A stretch of 64,000 nucleotides of DNA. It comes from Secundilactobacillus similis DSM 23365 = JCM 2765 (lineage in GTDB: Bacteria > Bacillota > Bacilli > Lactobacillales > Lactobacillaceae). Position 1 is the first letter of the stretch, and each line of letters opens with the position of its first letter. The notes beneath the pieces were generated by a model, which ran no database searches, was not told where the DNA came from, and worked only from the letters and a program-made list of their open reading frames with translations. The position numbers were made by a program, and so were the translations under genes. This document shows, one piece after another, positions 59,257 through 64,000 of this stretch. Location: assembly GCF_001311075.1 (NCBI RefSeq), contig NZ_BBAD01000005.1, positions 1-64,000 on the forward strand. The letters are read 5' to 3'.

Positions 59257-60805
59257 CTATTGATCTTGGCGACGTGGACGAGTGATCAGGCCGGCCTTGT
59301 AATCAGCCTGCATCTGACGGTACATACCTGAAATTGAAAGAAAGATGAAGAACATGAACGGAATCCCGATAATGACACCAACAGCTTTGATGCCATCGAG
59401 GGTGCCGGTCACGATGTTCGCGAACGCAATCATCGTGGTGATGATCGACCAGAGAATCGTGCGATTACGAGGCGCGTTTTCAGGACCGTTGCTGGTCATG
59501 ATACTGATTGAGATCATGGATGACGTCGTTGCCGTTGCCAAGAAGATGACAACCAGAAGTAAGAATACAATTCCGGTGATACTGAAGCCTGGTAGTTGTT
59601 GCAGAACCATGATGAATGACAGGTAGACGTTCGGGATTTTCGGCGATAAATTTCAAAATCTTGCCATCGCCGAAAAAGGCATCCCAAAAACCGTTACCAG
59701 CAAAGACACTAAACCAGATAATCAAAAAGAACGTTGGGACTAAGATCGACATTGTCACGATTTGGCGGATGGTACGACCCTTGGAGATTCTAGCAATGAA
59801 GATGCCTAAAAACGGGGTCCAAGAAACCCACCAAATGGTGATGGTGTTCGGCCATGAATCAAACCAAGTTTGGTCTTGGAAGGGGAAGGTGGTAAAGGCA
59901 ACTGGAACCACATCCAAGAAGGCATGACGAATATTTTCCGTGACAAGACGCATAATCATTGGGGCGTCGCTGAGCAGGAAAACGAAAATCATGAGACCAA
60001 TTGCAACGATGGTATTGATTTCGCCCAAGCGGCCCATTCCTTTTTGAATCGGTAGAACGGCAGCGCCGGTATAAATCACAAACATAATGACGAGTAAAAT
60101 TAATGAATCAGAAAGTTGTTCGAATTTTTGGCCAGTAATGGCAGTAAAAGCGTTTTGCATCTGAAAGATACCAATCGCAATGTGGGCGGCAATCGTGAGG
60201 GAGGCCGCACCGGCAGCGGTGATACTGGTGATCATCGCAACGGAGTGACCCCACTTTTTATCAGAAAAGCCGTTTTCAATTGGGGTCCCTGGCAGAAATT
60301 TAGCACCTTTATAATAGGCAAAATAACCAATGACTAGCCCAGCCATCGTATAAATGGCCCAAGCGGGGAGTCCCCAAATGAACATACTATATTTGAACCC
60401 ATTTTCGGCTGCTTGTGCTGGTGAGGTCCCAGCTGCAGCGATTCCTTGTGGTGATTGCAGGTAGTGAACAAGGGGCTCGGCCACCCCGAAATTAACGATG
60501 CCAATCCCAATGCCGGCAGTAAATAACGTACCGATCCAGGCGAAGGTGCTCAGTTCAGGTTTGTCTTCGGGTCGACCTAACTTAACGTGACCGAACTTGC
60601 CGAACGCTAAATATAGGCAAATAAAAAGTAAGATGATCGGCATCGGCATCGTAAACCAGCTAAAGGTCTGGTTGTATAGTCCGAGCCAGTGCCAAAGGGT
60701 CGATGTCATGCCAATTGGTCTAGCAACGGCCCAAATAGAAAAGATTCCGGTAAAGATAATGGAACCCCAAAAAACGGTGGCGTTTTTCCCTAATAAACGC
60801 TTCAT
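59257..60805 (-). pseudogene. BCCT-family transporter (carnitine/choline/betaine), frameshifted
   Basis: About 516 aa, 12 helices. The family signature TIWWVSWTPFLGIFIARISKGRTIR holds the aromatic-box tryptophans; FTAGIGIGIVNFGVAEP and FSVFAGNGFWDAFFG are further family blocks. The frame breaks at about 59633: AENP-NVYLSFIMVLQQLPGF resumes if two A are restored in CCCGAACG. AGAGGGG precedes ATG 60805. Operon order BCCT, small membrane protein, acyltransferase makes carnitine the best substrate guess. Osmolyte uptake is the alternative. Confidence 0.92.
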
Positions 60806-61104
60806 AAATAATTCCCCTCTTTTCGATAAATGTCTGAAAAACAAGTGACGTCAATCGCTCTCTTATGCGGATATTATCGCATGAGAGATTGACTTAGTCA
60901 TGGATTTTTACTCGAAAATCGAGGCTTTTTTCAGTTGGTTTTCATGTAATGTTGGCATAATGGAATTCATGTTTCATTCGATATATATAATCAAAAATAT
61001 AAGCCATTATCGAAAATGGTATAGTTTTGGATAGTGCCGGTTGCCGTTACCCACCTTCAAGAAAAACGTGGTATTCTGAAGAAGAAACTAGTTTGAAATG
61101 GGGA

Positions 61105-61773
61105 ATGATGATGACGATGCTAGCGACTGCGAGTCGATTTTTATTGTTAACGGAGCGAATTGAACAAAAACCACTATTGAGAACCCGATTTACGAATCAG
61201 GCGTATTTTGTGTTGGCGGCGATCTTTGATCTAATTACACAAGGGGTACTTGGCGTTGAGAACCAGCGATTAGTCGTTCGTGATGCCGCACGATTAGCAG
61301 GCCTGCCAGATTCGCTGGGTGATTTAAAGCGTGACATCCAAAAGACACAACCGGATAACGCGCTTGAAACATCATTATCACTAATTACGAGCTGGGATGT
61401 TGCTAATAGTACTTATGATGCGGTGGGCGCGGAGCTACTAGAAGAGAAGCGAGTTGAACGGGTTATTTTTCAAAATAATTTGAAACCACACGTCATCTAC
61501 GAACCAACGAGTAGTAGCCGACAACAAATGGTGGATTGGCTAACCAATCAATTAACAACGCTGACACCAACTCAGTCGGGGCTGGATCTCATTGTGATTT
61601 TGCTACAGTTAGACGCAATGAAGTGGGTTGTCTCTGACGCGGATGACCGAGTTGCTAACTTTAAACAACGAGTCTCGACTAACGGACAGTTCCTATCACG
61701 ACAGGCGATTGCTGAAACCGCGGCTGAGGTGATTACGCAAAAACGGTTTTGGTTAGATTCGTGGTTGAGCTAA
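61105..61773 (+). CDS. GPP34 (GOLPH3/VPS74)-like protein, tentative
   Basis: About 222 aa from ATG 61105; ATGs at 61108, 61111 and 61117 are also possible after GGGG. LATASRFLLLTERIEQK and QAYFVLAAIFDLITQGVLGVENQRLVVRD resemble the start of GPP34 proteins, which bind phosphoinositides in eukaryotes and have unknown roles in bacteria. The rest is helical, without catalytic motifs. Divergent from the BCCT operon. 61774-62072 downstream is AT-rich with no gene seen. Confidence 0.5.
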   Translation: MMMTMLATASRFLLLTERIEQKPLLRTRFTNQAYFVLAAIFDLITQGVLGVENQRLVVRDAARLAGLPDSLGDLKRDIQKTQPDNALETSLSLITSWDVANSTYDAVGAELLEEKRVERVIFQNNLKPHVIYEPTSSSRQQMVDWLTNQLTTLTPTQSGLDLIVILLQLDAMKWVVSDADDRVANFKQRVSTNGQFLSRQAIAETAAEVITQKRFWLDSWLS

Positions 61774-62072
61774 GAGCCGTAATTCGTAATGAAAAATCGG
61801 GTAGAGTAGGTTATGATGTGAACTTGTTCGCCTATTTGTAGGGTTTAAACCGCAGTAATTGCTACAAATAGCACTACTGGTGGGCGTTGAAAGTGAATGT
61901 GTGAGTTAAATTAACGTGAATAAATTATGAAATTGATTAGTATTTATCTATTGATTTTTTGTAAAAAAAGGTGCTTTTTTAGTAAATCGATTGACTAGAA
62001 ACGAAACTAACCCTTGATATGACAAGTTTAGTGCGACATCCAATAATATTTGTCTTTTTTATTAATATAAGA

Positions 62073-62101
62073 TTGTGTTTGTTAAAAAACTATGCTAAAA
62101 T
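62073..62101 (+). promoter_or_regulatory. promoter of small-RNA candidate 2
   Basis: TTGTGT, 17-base spacer, TAAAAT (62096-62101). Same spacing as at 55565-55593. Confidence 0.55.
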
Positions 62102-62107
62102 CACTTC

Positions 62108-62219
62108 ATAACTAAGAACAAAAACTTGTAATTGAATGTAAATGCTCAGTTTTAGTTAATTGCTAAGACACGACCCGTTCTTGGGAGCAGTAATGCTTGC
62201 CAATGATGGGTCGTTTTTT
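62108..62219 (+). ncRNA. small-RNA candidate 2
   Basis: About 112 nt, ending in a proper terminator, ACGACCC...GGGTCGTTTTTTG. GCTCAG is 48 bases after the -10 box, followed by a TTAG/CTAA stem and GACACGACCCG, matching candidate 1 at 55600. No start codon with a ribosome site. Confidence 0.55.
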
Positions 62220-62244
62220 GTTCTTATTTAAGAAATCGCTGCCA

Positions 62245-62772
62245 TTTCCGGGGGAAACAGAGATGGTAGGGATGACGAAATGAAAAAGCCTACTATGAGA
62301 GTTGAAGATGCTATCGCGTGTTTGAAGGTTTAGTTGAGTGGAGTCACTAACCTTTGAGTATATCGTTTCAGATATGGAGTCTGAAATTGATTGGGGATTG
62401 GACGCCCCTGATAGTATCGTCCACCATGGTTGGAGGCCACTGTTGTTGCTAAGATCGATATGGGGATATCGATTGGTCATTCGGTACGTTTGTAGGTTAG
62501 CGCAGTTCTGCGCAGCACATATAGAGTCAGCGACGTTAATTCTTGGAGGAATTAATGAATCTGGTGCTATGAGTTGCTTGTGGCACCATCTCATTAAAAA
62601 AGCGTCCGCACGATCACTGATTGGTGATTGTGCGGACGCTTTTTTATGCTGTTTTTAGGAAAAAAGACAAAAAGAAAACCTGTCCGGGGGAGGACAGGTT
62701 TTACACATAGGAGTAGGCATTTTCGTGATGGGGTTCACGAAAATATTAATTTTACTTTGGAGGAGTAAAATG
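62245..62772 (+). ncRNA. array of short hairpins with GGA/GGGG loops (structured RNA candidate)
   Basis: Perfect or near-perfect stems in series, loops in capitals: tttcc-GGG-ggaaa 62245-62257; tttcaga-TATGGAG-tctgaaa 62366-62386; tcgatat-GGGG-atatcga 62455-62472; gcgca-GTTC-tgcgc 62500-62513; ttaattc-TTGGAG-gaattaa 62536-62555; tggtgc/gcacca 62562-62588; terminator 62596-62647; an 11-bp stem with loop GGGGGA 62675-62702; a 10-bp stem with loop TGGGGT 62719-62744; attttact-TTGGAGG-agtaaaat 62749-62771. No convincing protein gene lies here. Confidence 0.5.
62596..62647 (+). terminator. rho-independent terminator inside the hairpin array
   Basis: AAAGCGTCCGCAC / GTGCGGACGCTTTTTT, a strong stem that would end any transcript from candidate 2 or the array. 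Confidence 0.85.
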
Positions 62773-63178
62773 AAAAAGCTTACTTAATATCTAAAATCTA
62801 TTGTTTAAATATTAGGTATGCTATTAATATAAAGCCTAATTGTGAAGAAAGTGTGAAGATGGCATAACAAACACGTAACTGTTACAGTAAAAATACTAGT
62901 TTATGCCATGAATAGTTGTTAATATGAATTAATTATAGGCGATTAAATTGCGATAATAGGCGACTATTTGCCATCTAATTGTATGATGCAATTACTGTTA
63001 TATCAGTGAATATAGTACTTATAAATTAAAAAATGTCCCGATAATTGATTAACCTGGTTAATCAATCGTTAAATGTGACAAGTCTGTAATATTTCAAAAA
63101 CGTTACAGAATAGTGATGAAGTTGATGACAATTAGTTTTGATTACAAGTGCCAATTTAGGCTGTTTTTGAAGCAAGAG
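62773..63178. other. AT-rich intergenic region
   Basis: About 400 bases with no gene, no long repeat and only weak promoter-like sequence. Confidence 0.5.
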
Positions 63179-63227
63179 TTGGCAATATTTTGTAATAGTG
63201 TTATAGTGTACTAGAAAGATAGTACAC
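63179..63227 (+). promoter_or_regulatory. promoter and YtrA-type operator of the GntR/ABC operon
   Basis: TTGGCA, 17-base spacer, TATAGT (63202-63207). The perfect inverted repeat GTGTACT (63206-63212) / AGTACAC (63221-63227) covers the transcription start, as in autoregulated YtrA-family operons. Confidence 0.7.
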
Positions 63228-63246
63228 ATTGAGGAGGCGAGTTCAA

Positions 63247-63618
63247 ATGGAATTTAATGATAAGATCCCGATTTACTATCAGATTAAAACGGTGATTTAC
63301 GACAAAATTATTTCTGGCGCGTTAAAACCCGGCGAGAAGTTACCGGCAGTTCGACAATTAGCAGTTGAGTTGACGGTTAACGTAAATACGGTTCAACGGG
63401 CACTGAGTGAGATGATCAGCGAAGCAGTCATTTATTCACAACGGGGGAAGGGAAATTTCGTGACAACGGATGTCGAAACGATCAATCAGTTAAAACAAGA
63501 ACTTGTAACACAACATTTAGCAACTTTATACGACCAATTACATCGACTCAACATTAGCGATGAAGAAATTTTGGCGGATCTTGAACAATTTATGCAAACG
63601 AAGGGGGCGGTAAAATGA
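63247..63618 (+). CDS. GntR-family (YtrA subfamily) transcriptional regulator
   Basis: A 123-aa protein: GntR winged helix (IPIYYQIKTVIYDKIISGALKPGEKLPAVRQLAVELTVNVNTVQRALSEMISEAVIYSQRGKGNFV) and a short helical tail, the YtrA form. GGAGG lies before ATG 63247; six codons upstream are open but precede the ribosome site. The operator palindrome directly upstream suggests autorepression. Stop and start overlap (ATGA) with the ABC ATPase gene, so the two form one operon; YtrA-type operons often respond to cell-wall antibiotics. Confidence 0.93.
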   Translation: MEFNDKIPIYYQIKTVIYDKIISGALKPGEKLPAVRQLAVELTVNVNTVQRALSEMISEAVIYSQRGKGNFVTTDVETINQLKQELVTQHLATLYDQLHRLNISDEEILADLEQFMQTKGAVK

Positions 63619-64000
63619 CCACGGCATTGGCAATTAAGCAACTCACATATAAACGGAACCAAAAACCAATTTTGACGAACGTGTCATTGACTGTTGAAGC
63701 GGGTAAAATCGTTGGCCTGTTAGGTGAGAACGGAGCCGGGAAGACGACTTTGATGCGGTTGATCTCAGGACTCGCTAAAACGAATCAGGGCGAGATCATT
63801 ACGAATCAGACAACAACGAACGCAGCAGCTAAGCGGGCAACCGTCAGTTTCAGTGACCAGTTAAACTGGTTCCCTAAACAGTCGAAGTTACAGGAAATCG
63901 TGGCCTTTTATCAGCACGCTTATCCGGATTTTGATTATGAAAAATACCAAGAGCTGGCGAACTTCTTGCAATTGGATCCACTCCAAAAGTTATCAGCACT
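63615..64000 (+). CDS. ABC transporter ATP-binding protein (YtrB-like), cut by the window end
   Basis: The first 128 codons are visible. ALAIKQLTYKRNQKPILTNVSLTVEAGKIVG leads into Walker A GLLGENGAGKTTLMRLISGL; the Q-loop region VSFSDQLNWFPKQSKLQEIVAFY follows. The signature and Walker B lie beyond 64000. Overlaps the GntR stop by four bases. A membrane subunit is expected next. Reading frame intact in the visible part. Confidence 0.92.
   Translation, partial: MTTALAIKQLTYKRNQKPILTNVSLTVEAGKIVGLLGENGAGKTTLMRLISGLAKTNQGEIITNQTTTNAAAKRATVSFSDQLNWFPKQSKLQEIVAFYQHAYPDFDYEKYQELANFLQLDPLQKLSA

Noticed and set aside
62338-62658. Open frames on both strands across the hairpin array (107 and 143 codons)
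   Set aside because: The plus frame runs through the terminator, both lack ribosome sites, and the residues resemble no protein; the region looks like RNA structure.
62719-62744. Fluoride riboswitch suggested by GATGGGGTTC
   Set aside because: The bases form a plain hairpin with a 6-base loop, the pseudoknot partners are missing, and no crcB or similar gene follows.
1-64000. CRISPR array, tRNA or rRNA genes
   Set aside because: No regularly spaced short repeats with spacers, and no cloverleaf or rRNA-like sequence recognised by eye.

Overview
The window reads as chromosomal DNA of a Lactobacillaceae member, probably of the heterofermentative Levilactobacillus/Secundilactobacillus/Lentilactobacillus type. 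The evidence is AGGAGG ribosome sites, MarR/TetR/YtrA-type regulators, a WxL/DUF916 cell-surface locus, a T-box leader, a catabolite-response (cre) site, and a close relative of the R-specific NADPH alcohol dehydrogenase of L. brevis/L. kefiri. I see no rRNA, tRNA, CRISPR array, prophage, integrase or transposase. Species level is inference.

Layout. 0-6 kb: quinone-type oxidoreductase, amidotransferase, FMN/FAD fumarate-reductase-like protein with a divergent LysR, queG. 6-13.8 kb: first GGDEF protein, tautomerase/LysR pair, SGNH hydrolase/MarR pair, sugar acetyltransferase, threonine-aldolase-like lyase, EamA exporter, WYL regulator. 13.9-17.8 kb: xyloside module (MFS + GH43, divergent AraC, cre). 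17.9-22.1 kb: NarL-type two-component system and a MacB-like ABC protein. 22-33 kb: GNAT/LysR, MerR, NmrA-like/TetR pair, AI-2E-family permease, R-ADH, ThrE and a pentapeptide protein, lipid kinase, TetR. 33.8-43.6 kb, bracketed by two inverted ~870-bp non-coding elements: T-box-controlled OppA + M20 hydrolase, HAD phosphatase, DDAH-like enzyme, WxL surface locus. 44.7-54.3 kb: two OppA-like proteins interleaved with four c-di-GMP proteins (one GGDEF, two GGDEF with degenerate EAL, one intact EAL). 54.4-61.8 kb: nucleoside hydrolase, matrixin-like secreted protease, and an operon of BCCT transporter, 58-aa membrane protein and carnitine acyltransferase. 62-64 kb: small-RNA candidate, hairpin array, YtrA-type regulator and ABC ATPase (cut by the window end).

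Two things dominate. First, about 17 genes are broken by about 27 frameshifts. Nearly all are one-base losses in short homopolymers, with the rest of the protein perfectly readable in the next frame. That looks more like uncorrected long-read indels than real decay. Each affected gene is given as one span of type pseudogene, and its function should be read as the repaired protein. Second, the intergenic DNA is unusually rich in structure. There are five copies of a nested hairpin whose stems change sequence while staying paired. There are two inverted ~870-bp elements with matching terminal repeats and compensatory stem changes. There are also two paralogous small-RNA candidates with identical promoter spacing, and a ~530-bp run of hairpins with GGA/GGGG loops. 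These RNA-like elements are the best candidates for an undescribed system here.
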